Notes under the pieces: generated by a model
The model's database searches: none
What the model saw: the letters and a program-made list of their open reading frames with translations, nothing else
Told to the model about the DNA's origin: nothing
Program-made: the position numbers and the translations under genes
In this document: in pieces, positions 7,697-15,996 of the stretch
How the letters are laid out: the number at the start of each line of letters is the position of its first letter
Numbering within the stretch: position 1 is the stretch's first letter
Origin: Candidatus Coproplasma excrementigallinarum
GTDB taxonomy: Bacteria; Bacillota; Clostridia; Christensenellales; Borkfalkiaceae
Assembly: GCA_018714625.1 (NCBI GenBank)
Contig: DVNE01000021.1
Coordinates: 1-44,421, forward strand
Direction: 5' to 3'
Length of the DNA stretch: 44,421 nt

Positions 7697-9670
7697 ATGA
7701 AAAACGCATCAGCCAAAGAAAGATTTGCAAACGCCTTTTCAAAGGAAAACTTTGGAAAGGCTTTTACAAGAGAAAATATAATGAAGGGTGTATTCATAGC
7801 GCTTGCCGCCGTTTCCATAATTGCGGTATTCGCCATAGTAATATACCTTTTGTGTGCCAGCATAGAGCCCTTCCGCGAGGTAGGTTTCTTTAAACTGCTG
7901 TTCGGTACCAAGTGGGACCCTAGCGCAAGCCAGACCTACGAAACGAGTGAATACGGCATACTGCCCATGATAGTAAGCACTATAGTACTTACCGTGTGCG
8001 CGGTTGTCGTCGGCGGTACGATAGGCGTGTTTGTGGCAATATTTATGGCATACTACTGCCCCAAGCCCTTAAAGGGCGTATACAAGCAGGTCATAAACCT
8101 GCTTGCAGGCATACCCTCTATCGTTTACGGTTTCTTCGGCATGGCGGTAATACTGCCCATGCTCCAGAAAATCTTTAACGTCAGTTCGGCTACCGGACTT
8201 CTCGGCGGTACAATCATTCTGTCCATAATGATGGTGCCCACGATAGCGTCGGTTGCCCGCAACAGCCTCGAGGCCGTGCCCTCCAACTATTACGAAGGCG
8301 CGCTTGCACTCGGCTGCAGCAAAAATCAGGCGGTGTTCAAAGTCTGCGTGCCCGCTGCCAAAAAGGGTATTGCGGCCGCACTCATACTCGGCGTAGGCCG
8401 TGCCGTAGGCGAAACCATGGCCGTACAGTTTGTAATAGGCAACACCACCAACGGCTATCCCACCGGTCCTTTTGCAGGATTTGCAACGCTCACTTCAAAG
8501 ATGGTGCAGGAATTCGGCTATGCCCAGCCCGATAAAAAATCGGTGTTCCTGGCCTGCGGATTTGTGCTCCTGGTGTTCATTCTTATAATAAACCTCTGCA
8601 TAATGGCCGTCCGCCGCGAGGGCAAAAAGGGCAGGGGCGGCACCAACAAATACTTCACCCGCCGCGTAAAGGGCGAGGGCGATTCGGTACAGACCGCCTT
8701 AAATTACAGAAGAACGGGCAGCGTGCAGGATATTCTCTGGATTTTGACCTATATTATAGCCACGCTTGTTGCAGTAGTTCTTCTTACGATAGTGGTATAT
8801 ATCTGCATAAAGGGCGTGGGTAATTTAAGCCTTGACTTCCTCTTCGGCGAAAGCCGCAACGGACACACAACGCTCGCTCCGGCATTCGTATCTACGGGCA
8901 TGCTCATCGTGCTTGCGCTTGCAATAGCCCTGCCGCTCGGTATTGGTGCGGCAATATACCTCAACGAATACGCTAAAAGAAACAATTTCTTTGTAAAGAC
9001 GGTAAGGCTTTTTGTGGATACGCTCGCGGGAATTCCCTCGATAGTGTTCGGCCTCTTCGGCTACCTGGTATTCACCCAGACGATAGGCTATACCTTGCTC
9101 GGCGGCGGCATAATACTCGCGCTCATAATCCTTCCTACCATAATCCGTTCGGTGGAACAGTCGCTTTCAGAAGTGCCCGACTCCATGCGCGAGGCAAGCT
9201 ATGCCCTCGGCGCAGGTAAGGTGCGCACTATATTCCTTGTAGTGCTTCCCTCCGCTCTCGCAGGTATAGTTACCTCTATAATACTTTCAATCGGCAAAAT
9301 TGTTTCAGAGAGCGCTGCGCTCATATTTACGGCCGGCAATGTAGTATATATGCCCACAAGCTACCTTTCCTCAGGTTCAAGCTTTGCAGTATATATGTAC
9401 AAATTCATGAACGAGGGCCTCGGCTTCGGTTCGTGCTATGCAACGGCGGTAGTGCTGCTTGTAGTTGTAATAATTCTCAATATGCTTGTAACGCTTGTTG
9501 AGTGGCTCGGCGACAGAGATAAGGGCAAACCTCATCCCATACTTGCAATCAAACAGTTCTTTAAGGAGGCCAAGGCACGGCTCGGAGGAAAGAGGAACAG
9601 AGCGCGTGGCGAAGGTCAGGCCGAAGACCCCTCAGAGGGCAGCGGCAAGCTTGCAGGTGCAGAAGACTGA
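7697..9670 (+). CDS. Fused phosphate ABC permease PstC-PstA
   Basis: One 657-residue chain carries both membrane subunits of the Pst importer. The first half (about 25-310) is PstC-like, with VGRAVGETMAVQFVIGNTT. A linker of about 35 residues follows. The second half (about 345-615) is PstA-like, with DTLAGIPSIVFGLFGYL, an EAA-type loop (REASYALGAGKVRT) and IVSESAALIFTAGN. Both halves keep the EAA loop that contacts PstB. A charged tail of ~40 residues ends the protein. In most bacteria these are two genes of ~300 residues each. There is no frameshift or stop at the junction. GTG at 7691 is an alternative start, and no strong Shine-Dalgarno is present. Confidence 0.93.
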   Translation: MKNASAKERFANAFSKENFGKAFTRENIMKGVFIALAAVSIIAVFAIVIYLLCASIEPFREVGFFKLLFGTKWDPSASQTYETSEYGILPMIVSTIVLTVCAVVVGGTIGVFVAIFMAYYCPKPLKGVYKQVINLLAGIPSIVYGFFGMAVILPMLQKIFNVSSATGLLGGTIILSIMMVPTIASVARNSLEAVPSNYYEGALALGCSKNQAVFKVCVPAAKKGIAAALILGVGRAVGETMAVQFVIGNTTNGYPTGPFAGFATLTSKMVQEFGYAQPDKKSVFLACGFVLLVFILIINLCIMAVRREGKKGRGGTNKYFTRRVKGEGDSVQTALNYRRTGSVQDILWILTYIIATLVAVVLLTIVVYICIKGVGNLSLDFLFGESRNGHTTLAPAFVSTGMLIVLALAIALPLGIGAAIYLNEYAKRNNFFVKTVRLFVDTLAGIPSIVFGLFGYLVFTQTIGYTLLGGGIILALIILPTIIRSVEQSLSEVPDSMREASYALGAGKVRTIFLVVLPSALAGIVTSIILSIGKIVSESAALIFTAGNVVYMPTSYLSSGSSFAVYMYKFMNEGLGFGSCYATAVVLLVVVIILNMLVTLVEWLGDRDKGKPHPILAIKQFFKEAKARLGGKRNRARGEGQAEDPSEGSGKLAGAED

Positions 9671-9693
9671 AAGGAGAAAAAGGATAACGCATT

Positions 9694-10584
9694 ATGTTTT
9701 TAAAGAAGAAAGAAAAGACCGCCGAAAGTGCGGATAAACCATTGGACGAAGCCATAAAAGAGATGGACGCCACTGAAGAAAAAATCGAAAAGAAGAGGGG
9801 AAGGCGCGTCGAGAATTTTGTTATCGAAGACGGAATTGCCATCACCATAAAGAACATGAACCTCTATTACGGAAGTTTCCAGGCTCTTAAAAACATCAAC
9901 ATGGAAATTCCCGAAAAGAAGATAACGGCATTCATAGGCCCTTCGGGCTGCGGTAAGTCCACGCTCATAAAATCGCTCAACCGCATGAACGACCTTGTGG
10001 AGGGTTGCAGGATAACGGGCGAAATCTGCATAGGCGGTACCAACATCTACGACAGAAAGACCGACCTTGCAATGCTCAGGAAGAACGTGGGCATGGTATT
10101 CCAGCGCCCCAACCCCCTTGCCATGAGCGTGTATGATAACATAGCCTACGGCCCCCGCACGTTCGGCATACGCTCCAAGTCGGTGCTGGACGGCATTGTG
10201 GAGACGTCGCTCCGCGGCGCGGCAATGTGGGACGAACTCAAAGACCGCCTCGGCAAATCGGCGCTCGGTCTTTCTGGCGGACAGCAGCAGAGGTTGTGCA
10301 TAGCGCGCGCCCTTGCAGTTGAGCCGCAGATACTTCTGATGGATGAACCTACTTCCGCGCTCGACCCTATCTCTACCGGCAAGATAGAGGAGCTGTGCAT
10401 GGACCTTAAAAACAGGGTCACTATAGTTATGGTTACGCACAATATGCAGCAGGCCTTCCGTATAGCCGATAAAACCGCCTACTTCCTTTTGGGCGAGATG
10501 GTTGAAATGGGCGATACCAAGGAACTGTGGGCTCACCCCAAGAACAAAAAGACGGACGACTATATCAACGGCAGATTTGGTTGA
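9694..10584 (+). CDS. pstB: Phosphate ABC transporter ATP-binding protein
   Basis: This 296-residue cytoplasmic ATPase drives the Pst importer. It has Walker [10 protein letters not shown] (82-90), the signature [16 protein letters not shown], Walker [14 protein letters not shown] and the switch His in MVTHNMQQA. The sequence [20 protein letters not shown] is typical of PstB rather than other ABC ATPases. A lysine/glutamate-rich N-terminal extension of ~45 residues precedes the usual start of the fold; it is unusual but in frame and begins with a proper ATG. The gene starts 23 bp after the fused permease. No phoU follows, unlike the common pst operon; a terminator comes next. Confidence 0.96.
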   Translation: MFLKKKEKTAESADKPLDEAIKEMDATEEKIEKKRGRRVENFVIEDGIAITIKNMNLYYGSFQALKNINMEIPEKKITAFIGPSGCGKSTLIKSLNRMNDLVEGCRITGEICIGGTNIYDRKTDLAMLRKNVGMVFQRPNPLAMSVYDNIAYGPRTFGIRSKSVLDGIVETSLRGAAMWDELKDRLGKSALGLSGGQQQRLCIARALAVEPQILLMDEPTSALDPISTGKIEELCMDLKNRVTIVMVTHNMQQAFRIADKTAYFLLGEMVEMGDTKELWAHPKNKKTDDYINGRFG

Positions 10585-10652
10585 TACTCCGTATGTTTAT
10601 CTGCGTATGTGCGCAAGTGTTGCTTTAAGGAGCATAAAAGCTTAAAATCTTT

Positions 10653-10682
10653 AAAAAATCTCCGTACTTCGGGGATTTTTTT
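10653..10682 (+). terminator. Terminator of the pst operon
   Basis: A 12-bp stem with one G-T pair (10653-10664 with 10670-10681), loop of five bases, ending in seven T. It lies about 70 bp after pstB. Confidence 0.85.
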
Positions 10683-10766
10683 GCTGTTCAGATATTTTAA
10701 GGGAAGGTGCTATAAAACAATCTTGTGTTTTATTTTTAAAGCGTTGTATTTTAAATCATTGTTTTT

Positions 10767-10802
10767 TAAAGCGCCGCGCAGGGAAACCTGCGCGGCGCTT
10801 TA
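10767..10802. terminator. Hairpin between convergent pstB and the CPBP gene
   Basis: A perfect 16-bp stem (10767-10782 with 10787-10802) closed by the tetraloop GAAA. There is no long T run on either strand. It probably backs up termination between converging genes. The rest of 10585-10913 shows no gene. Confidence 0.6.
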
Positions 10803-10913
10803 AGCAATTTTGTCGTCAGTTATGCAGTTTTTGTCTTTCCATGCGTTTTAAGATTTTGCCCTGGCGGCGCTCTTTCTTTTGCGCCTTTGCGCGGTTATGT
10901 ACCTATGTCTGTA

Positions 10914-11735
10914 TCAGTCCTGCCCTTCGTGCTTGCTCTCCGTATTTTTCGACTGAACATCTGCGGTTCGTTCGCTCCTGTCCGTGTTTATAGCGTAAAT
11001 TATCAGGTGGACGGCACACACCGCCGCACATACCGCCGTAAGTACCCAGAATACGGTGTCCTGGAATGCGCCCTGCCCCAGGTCGGTGACTATAAGCCCG
11101 CCCACGTCGAAAATAAAGTGTAGGACTACAGCCGCCCATATATTGCCCGTCTTTAATGTAACTGCGGCAAACATTATGCCTGTCAGAAAGGTGTATCCTG
11201 CCTGCAGAACGGTTGCGCCCAGCCCGGCGCCCTCTATCAGATTTAAGAGGTGGAAGACTGAAAACAGAGCGGAGGAGATAAGAATGCAAATCAAGGTGCG
11301 GTGCGCGCGCTTTTTGAAAGTTTCCTGCAAAAACCCTAGCACTATCGCACGGAAGAGCAGCTCCTCGCTTATGGCTATAAACAGGCACTTGAGCAAAAAC
11401 AGCCACACAAGGTCGGGGCGCAGTATTTGCGCCTCGCCGTCTGCCAGCGCAGAGTAGGGGAAGTTTGCCAGCGCTACCGCAAGGCAGGGCAGGCACCACA
11501 GAATATTTTTTGCAAGCCCCTCTTTTTTAATCTTAAAAATGCCGCCGTAACCGCATATAAGCACAAGTGTAAACACCGCAGCGCCCAGCAGTATGCGTGG
11601 CACAACGTTCATCCACAGCCTGTTTTCAATTTCGTCCGTGCTGAACACAACGGGCAACGCATATATAACTGCAAATGCGGCAACGCACACAGCTATTACT
11701 AAAAAGGCGGCAATTTCTTTTATTCTCGTCTTCAT
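10914..11735 (-). CDS. CPBP-family intramembrane metalloprotease
   Basis: This 273-residue polytopic membrane protein belongs to the CPBP (CAAX protease/bacteriocin-processing, Abi) family. The three active-site motifs are intact: EELLFR (Glu124, Glu125, Arg129), FSVFH (His162) and HFIFD (His206, Asp210). At least six hydrophobic segments are visible; the C-terminal tail is hydrophilic. The family's substrates are varied (prenylated or peptide substrates, bacteriocin immunity), and nothing nearby points to one. The gene is alone and convergent with pst. A good promoter ends only six bases before the ATG, so the mRNA is probably leaderless. Confidence 0.88.
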   Translation of the reverse strand: MKTRIKEIAAFLVIAVCVAAFAVIYALPVVFSTDEIENRLWMNVVPRILLGAAVFTLVLICGYGGIFKIKKEGLAKNILWCLPCLAVALANFPYSALADGEAQILRPDLVWLFLLKCLFIAISEELLFRAIVLGFLQETFKKRAHRTLICILISSALFSVFHLLNLIEGAGLGATVLQAGYTFLTGIMFAAVTLKTGNIWAAVVLHFIFDVGGLIVTDLGQGAFQDTVFWVLTAVCAAVCAVHLIIYAINTDRSERTADVQSKNTESKHEGQD

Positions 11736-11741
11736 ATAAAA

Positions 11742-11770
11742 ATTATAAAACGGCGGGGGTGAAAAGTCAA
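11742..11770 (-). promoter_or_regulatory. Promoter giving a leaderless transcript for the CPBP gene
   Basis: On the minus strand TTGACT (11770-11765), 17 bp, then TATAAT (11747-11742). Only six bases (11741-11736) separate the -10 from the ATG, so the usual start position falls on the A of the ATG. No Shine-Dalgarno can fit. Confidence 0.7.
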
Positions 11771-12145
11771 TGCTTTATCTTTCTTTTGCCTCCGTGCTTT
11801 TGCACAGTCTTTTAAAGCGCTTGTCTTTAGCGGTTTTGCGCTCGCATTTGTCTGGCCTCTATGCCGCTTTTGCTCGGCGCGAGTGAATTTTATATGTCAG
11901 TTTACAGCCGCACTTTTTTGCGGTGGGCAAATTTTATAGTCTGCGCATATGCGCATATGAATACACCCGCCTGTATGTTGCAGATTAAATCAATTTTTTG
12001 CATTGCTGCATATGAGTGCGCTCAAGCGTTTGCCTTTGCGCGCGCACGGTGATATAATAATGCCGTAAACGGACAATACTGCCGCACTCAGTGCGTGCTG
12101 TACCGATGACAACGATAGTAAAAATCTTACAAGGAGCTTTTTAAT
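11771..12145. other. Intergenic stretch between CPBP and aminopeptidase genes
   Basis: Divergent spacer with no supported gene. It contains a small hairpin (CCGCA/TGCGG near 11910), a CATATG-rich patch (about 11945-12010) resembling the one at 5998-6270, and the aminopeptidase promoter near 12030-12058. Confidence 0.55.
12030..12058 (+). promoter_or_regulatory. Promoter of the M18 aminopeptidase gene
   Basis: TATAAT at 12053-12058 with a weak -35 TTGCCT at 12030-12035, spacing 17 bp. The leader is about 80 nt, with AAGGAG at 12130-12135. Confidence 0.6.
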
Positions 12146-13546
12146 ATGTCAGAAAAAAAGAGCAAGGGACAGGAACTCTACGACGAACTGTCCTACGACA
12201 AGAAGAATTATTTTGAAGTAGCTTCCGAAGAGGAAAAGAAGGCCATGTTCGGCTATGCCGAAGGCTACAAGGCATTCCTCGACGCCGCCAAGACCGAGCG
12301 CGAAGCCTGCGCCGAAGCTGTAAAGCTTGCAAAGGCTGCAGGTTTCACCGAATATCATTTTGGCGATAAGCTGGCCGCCGGCGATAAAAAGTATTTTGTA
12401 AACCGCGGCAAGAGCGTCGTTGCTTTCCGCATCGGCACGGAAAATCTTGAAAAGGACGGCCTTCGCATAATAGCCTCCCATATAGACGCCCCCAGAGTGG
12501 ACGTAAAGCAGAACCCCCTCTATGAAGATTCCAATATGTGCTTTCTGAAGACGCATTACTACGGCGGTATCAAAAAGTACCAGTGGACGGCAATGCCCCT
12601 TTCGCTGCACGGCGTAGTCGTGCTCAAGAACGGCAAAAAGGTAGAGGTAAAGATTGGTGAAAATCCCGGCGACCCCGTGTTCTATATAGACGACCTTCTT
12701 CCCCACCTCGGCGCTGAGCAGATGGCAAAGACGGGCGCTAAAATAATCGAGGGCGAGCAGCTCAATCTTGTAGTCGGCGGTATGCCCTACTCTGACGAGG
12801 ACGTAAAGAACAAGGTAAAGCTCACCGTGCTCGACTACCTCAACAAGACCTACGGTATGTGCGAAGAGGATTTCCTCTCGGCTGAAATATGCGCCGTACC
12901 CGCATTCCCCGCACGCGACATCGGCTTTGACCGCGCGTTTATAGGCGCATACGGCCACGACGACAGAGTTTGCGCATACCCCGCACTCACTGCCGTTCTC
13001 AACAACGAAAGCAAGCATACAGTACTTGCCATGCTCGTCGATAAAGAGGAGATTGGCAGCGAGGGCAACACTGGTATGCAGAGCAAGATATATGAAGACC
13101 TCATGGAAGAGATTTCAATCGCGCTCGGCGCATCCTTCCGCAAGGTTCGCTATGCTTCCAAGTGCCTCTCTGCCGATGTAACTGCGGCATACGACCCCAA
13201 CTTCCCCGGCGTATTTGAAAAGATGAACGCCGCGCTCGTCTCCTGCGGCACCTGCATGAGCAAGTTCACGGGCGCACGCGGTAAGAGCGGCTCCAACGAT
13301 GCAAACGCCGAGTTTGTCGGCGAAGTGCGCGAGATGTTTGCAAAAGAGGGCGTAGTATGGCAGACAGCCGAGCTCGGCAAAGTTGATATAGGCGGAGGCG
13401 GCACGGTTGCCAAGTTCATTGCCAACCTCAATATCGACACGGTTGATATCGGCGTGCCCGTAATTTCCATGCACGCACCCTGGGAGCTTATCTCCAAGGC
13501 CGACTTGTACAGCAACTACAGGGCGTTCGTTGCCTTCATGAAGTAA
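12146..13546 (+). CDS. M18-family aspartyl aminopeptidase
   Basis: This 466-residue cytosolic dizinc aminopeptidase removes N-terminal residues, often Asp or Glu, from peptides. The metal and catalytic motifs are all present: SHIDAPR (His112, Asp114), GHDDRVCAYPAL (Asp272/273), DKEEIGSEGNTG (Glu301, Glu302) and SMHAPWE (His443). Length and the M18 butterfly-domain insertion (about 120-250) are normal. AAGGAG at 12130-12135 fixes the ATG. It is a single-gene unit with its own promoter and a hairpin terminator. Substrate preference is family knowledge, not seen here. Confidence 0.94.
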   Translation: MSEKKSKGQELYDELSYDKKNYFEVASEEEKKAMFGYAEGYKAFLDAAKTEREACAEAVKLAKAAGFTEYHFGDKLAAGDKKYFVNRGKSVVAFRIGTENLEKDGLRIIASHIDAPRVDVKQNPLYEDSNMCFLKTHYYGGIKKYQWTAMPLSLHGVVVLKNGKKVEVKIGENPGDPVFYIDDLLPHLGAEQMAKTGAKIIEGEQLNLVVGGMPYSDEDVKNKVKLTVLDYLNKTYGMCEEDFLSAEICAVPAFPARDIGFDRAFIGAYGHDDRVCAYPALTAVLNNESKHTVLAMLVDKEEIGSEGNTGMQSKIYEDLMEEISIALGASFRKVRYASKCLSADVTAAYDPNFPGVFEKMNAALVSCGTCMSKFTGARGKSGSNDANAEFVGEVREMFAKEGVVWQTAELGKVDIGGGGTVAKFIANLNIDTVDIGVPVISMHAPWELISKADLYSNYRAFVAFMK

Positions 13547-13553
13547 TTGTTAT

Positions 13554-13643
13554 TGCGCGCGCCGCAAAGCGTGCGGCGCGCGCAGAATACTTATTTGCGG
13601 CGCTTTGTACCGCAATTGCTGCACAAATGAAAAATTTGTGCAG
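13554..13643 (+). terminator. Two consecutive hairpins after the aminopeptidase gene
   Basis: The first has a perfect 13-bp stem (13554-13566 with 13572-13584), loop AAGCG. The second has a perfect 10-bp stem (13619-13628 with 13634-13643), loop GAAAA, followed by a T-rich stretch. Neither has a classical long T run directly behind the stem. Confidence 0.6.
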
Positions 13644-13679
13644 TTTATGCTTTTAAATATACATTTTGTGTCAAACATA

Positions 13680-13708
13680 TTGTGCTTAAGGCACAGATGT
13701 GATAGAAT
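13680..13708 (+). promoter_or_regulatory. Promoter of the glycosyltransferase gene
   Basis: TTGTGC (13680-13685), 17 bp, TAGAAT (13703-13708). Confidence 0.5.
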
Positions 13709-13771
13709 GCGTTTGTAAAGGGAAGCTATATGGCTTGCGTGTTCCGCAGACGCAAAAAAGGAGCGTTTTAA

Positions 13772-14797
13772 GTGAAACTTATAAGCTTTGTTGTGCCTTG
13801 CTACAACTCGCAGGCGTACATGAAAACCTGCATCGAAAGTCTGCTCGTCGGCGGCGAAGATGTTGAAATAATTATCGTCAACGACGGCTCTACCGATGTA
13901 ACTTTAAAGATAGCCAAAACTTACAGGGCAAATTTTCCTACGATAGTAAAGGTTATAGATAAGCCCAATGGCGGCCACGGTTCGGGAATAAACGCAGGAC
14001 TTAAGGAGGCGGAAGGGCTCTATTTCAAGGTCGTTGACTCAGACGACTGGCTCGACGGCAACGCCCTTAAGATGCTGATAGCCACCATAAAGGCTCACCA
14101 TTCTGAGGGGAGACTGCCCGACCTTTACATCACAAACTTTGTGTATGACAAGCCCTCGGTAAACGATACCTTTGTTTCGCACTACCGCACAAAAATGCCG
14201 GTTGGCAGGTTCTTCACCTGGAAAGAGGTAAAAAAATTCCGCTACTCCAAGATGCTTTTAATGCACGCACTTTTATACAAGCGCGAAAATCTTGTAAACA
14301 GCGGAACGGTGCTCCCCGAGCACACCTTTTATGTGGATAACCTGTTTGCGTACAAGCCGTTGCCGTTTATGAAGACGCTCTATTACCTCGATGTAGACCT
14401 TTACCATTACTTTATAGGCAGGGCAGACCAGTCTGTAAATGTAAAGAATATGGTAAACCGCTACACTCAGCAGCAGCGCGTTATGCTCTGTATGACCGAT
14501 GCCTACACCTGGGACAAAATCAAAGCAATGCCCAAGGGGCTCAGGCGTTATATGTGGCACAACCTTGAAGTAATAATGGTAAACACCGTATTCTTCACCT
14601 GCGCCGCATATTCCAAGGAGAGGGTGCAGGACATAAAGGAGATGTGGCACCACATAAAACTCAACGATGCCACACTGTACCGCAAGTTAAGGTATTTTTC
14701 ATATGTATCGCTTGCGTACCTTCTGCCGTGGAAACTGCGCGGAAAGTTTATGATGCACTGGTATATGTACTTCGTAAAAAAGATAAAGCTGGGCTGA
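13772..14797 (+). CDS. Family 2 glycosyltransferase
   Basis: This 341-residue GT-A fold enzyme transfers a sugar from a nucleotide donor, probably to an envelope polysaccharide, teichoic acid or lipid acceptor at the inner face of the membrane. Visible motifs are the N-terminal FVVPCYNSQAYMKTCIES, VNDGSTD (37-42) and the metal/donor-binding VVDSDDW (87-93). The C-terminal third is basic and aromatic, suggesting membrane association, without a clear transmembrane helix. The start is GTG at 13772 with AAAGGAG at 13757-13763. No other glycan genes adjoin it, so donor and acceptor cannot be predicted. Confidence 0.92.
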   Translation: MKLISFVVPCYNSQAYMKTCIESLLVGGEDVEIIIVNDGSTDVTLKIAKTYRANFPTIVKVIDKPNGGHGSGINAGLKEAEGLYFKVVDSDDWLDGNALKMLIATIKAHHSEGRLPDLYITNFVYDKPSVNDTFVSHYRTKMPVGRFFTWKEVKKFRYSKMLLMHALLYKRENLVNSGTVLPEHTFYVDNLFAYKPLPFMKTLYYLDVDLYHYFIGRADQSVNVKNMVNRYTQQQRVMLCMTDAYTWDKIKAMPKGLRRYMWHNLEVIMVNTVFFTCAAYSKERVQDIKEMWHHIKLNDATLYRKLRYFSYVSLAYLLPWKLRGKFMMHWYMYFVKKIKLG

Positions 14798-15171
14798 TTT
14801 CTTTCCTTCCAGGTTTTAAGGCGAATGCCCAATATCTCGCGGCGCACAAAAAAACGCGCGTATATTATATTAAAGGCACAGAGTGCCATATTTAAAAGCT
14901 GTTCACACTAAAAGATTTTTTTACTTTATTTTTCTCCTTATAAAATTTATTGCGGCGGAAGGACAACCTTCCGCCGCAATAAATTTATTCAGAACATTGT
15001 GCAATGCGCTTTATCTTCGGCAGTAAGTGTAAAGATGCGGCTCAGTCGGTTTTTTATAAAAAATAAATTATTTAATTGATTTAATTAATTATTTTAATTT
15101 TCACGCTTTACAAAAGAGCGCGCTTAATATATACTTAAATAAATCAGTCGTTTAAAAATTAAAGGTGATTT
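14798..15171. other. Intergenic stretch, A/T-rich before the next gene
   Basis: Contains the strong hairpin at 14943-14986 and a run of almost pure A/T (about 15055-15105) before the YcxB-like gene, possibly an UP-element-like promoter region. No RNA gene or ORF is supported. Confidence 0.55.
14943..14986 (+). terminator. Terminator hairpin after the glycosyltransferase gene
   Basis: A perfect 20-bp stem (14943-14962 with 14967-14986), loop ACAA. The distal part of the stem is A/T-rich, giving T residues at the 3' end. Confidence 0.75.
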
Positions 15172-15657
15172 ATGACTTGCATAACAAGACTGGATAAAAG
15201 TGCAAAAAAGGTGCTCTCCCGCGGCATTCTGGCCTTTGCGATAGTTGCGGTTGTACTGGGCGTCGTTCTGCTTTCTCTGTGGGGAGTTGTCTCCTCGATA
15301 GACGGCTATTGCGACTGGGAGCTGTTCGTCGTGGCGCTTGCTCCTGTGCCCTGCTCGGTGCTGCTTTTCGGCGCGTATTCCAGGCAGGTAAACGGCGCAG
15401 ACGGCACACTATCCTATAACGAATACGATTTCGGCAAGGTAATGTTCACGGTAAAAGCTACCAGGCGCGGCGCTTTTGCAGGTACAATGGATATAGAGTA
15501 CAGCTCTGTAAAAAAGCTGAAGGAGCGCGGCGGTTATCTTCTTATCTATGTCCGCAAGATGGGCGCGTTTATAGTGGATATAGCCGAGCTTGGCATATAT
15601 AAAGCTCAGCTCATTGCCGATATAAAAGCCTGCATAAAAGGCGGCAATAAACAGTAA
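15172..15657 (+). CDS. Small membrane protein, YcxB-like
   Basis: This 161-residue protein has two hydrophobic helices near the N terminus (about 18-42 and 50-70). These are followed by a soluble, beta-rich C-terminal domain with the pattern IEYSSVKKLKERGGYLLIYV, resembling YcxB-like domains. The function of that family is unknown. AAAGGTGAT at 15162-15170 supports the ATG. It stands alone between hairpins. The assignment is by sequence pattern only and could be wrong; a real gene is likely. Confidence 0.7.
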   Translation: MTCITRLDKSAKKVLSRGILAFAIVAVVLGVVLLSLWGVVSSIDGYCDWELFVVALAPVPCSVLLFGAYSRQVNGADGTLSYNEYDFGKVMFTVKATRRGAFAGTMDIEYSSVKKLKERGGYLLIYVRKMGAFIVDIAELGIYKAQLIADIKACIKGGNKQ

Positions 15658-15996
15658 ACAGATTAAAATTTTTTGGATATACTGAAACAGTTGTCCGGGC
15701 AGGTATTTTAAAGTTTTTATGCTGACCGGAGAAGATGTATTTATTTGATTAATGTCAGCCTTTTAAGTGTTATTTAATGTAATCAAAGGGCTGTCCTTTC
15801 AGTTAAAGTTCAGATTTATTATGTACTTATCTGCCTGTTTTCTTTGTATTTCTTGGCTATAATGAAAATTTTATTCACCTTAGCAATTAAAAGTAATATT
15901 TTCTGCATTGTATAAAAAAGTTGACAAAACATATTGCACAGTGCGTGCAGGTTGTGTTATAATTTTTTTGTAAAAAGATATTTAAAGGTGGTATTT
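15658..15996. other. Leader and promoter region of the hydrogenase gene
   Basis: 339 bp with no supported gene. TATAAT lies at 15958-15963 with TTGCAC at 15934-15939, 18 bp apart. A second possible -35, TTGACA at 15921, is too far away (31 bp). No riboswitch motif was recognised. Confidence 0.6.

Noticed and set aside
9700-10536. Long minus-strand open frame opposite pstB
   Set aside because: Antisense shadow created by codon bias; pstB motifs are complete on the plus strand.
15658-15996. Riboswitch in front of the hydrogenase gene
   Set aside because: No conserved riboswitch core could be recognised by eye; a covariance search would be needed.
15934-15996. N-terminal extension of the hydrogenase (21 codons)
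   Set aside because: It overlaps the -35/-10 region and lacks a ribosome binding site, whereas ATG 15997 has AAAGGTGG.
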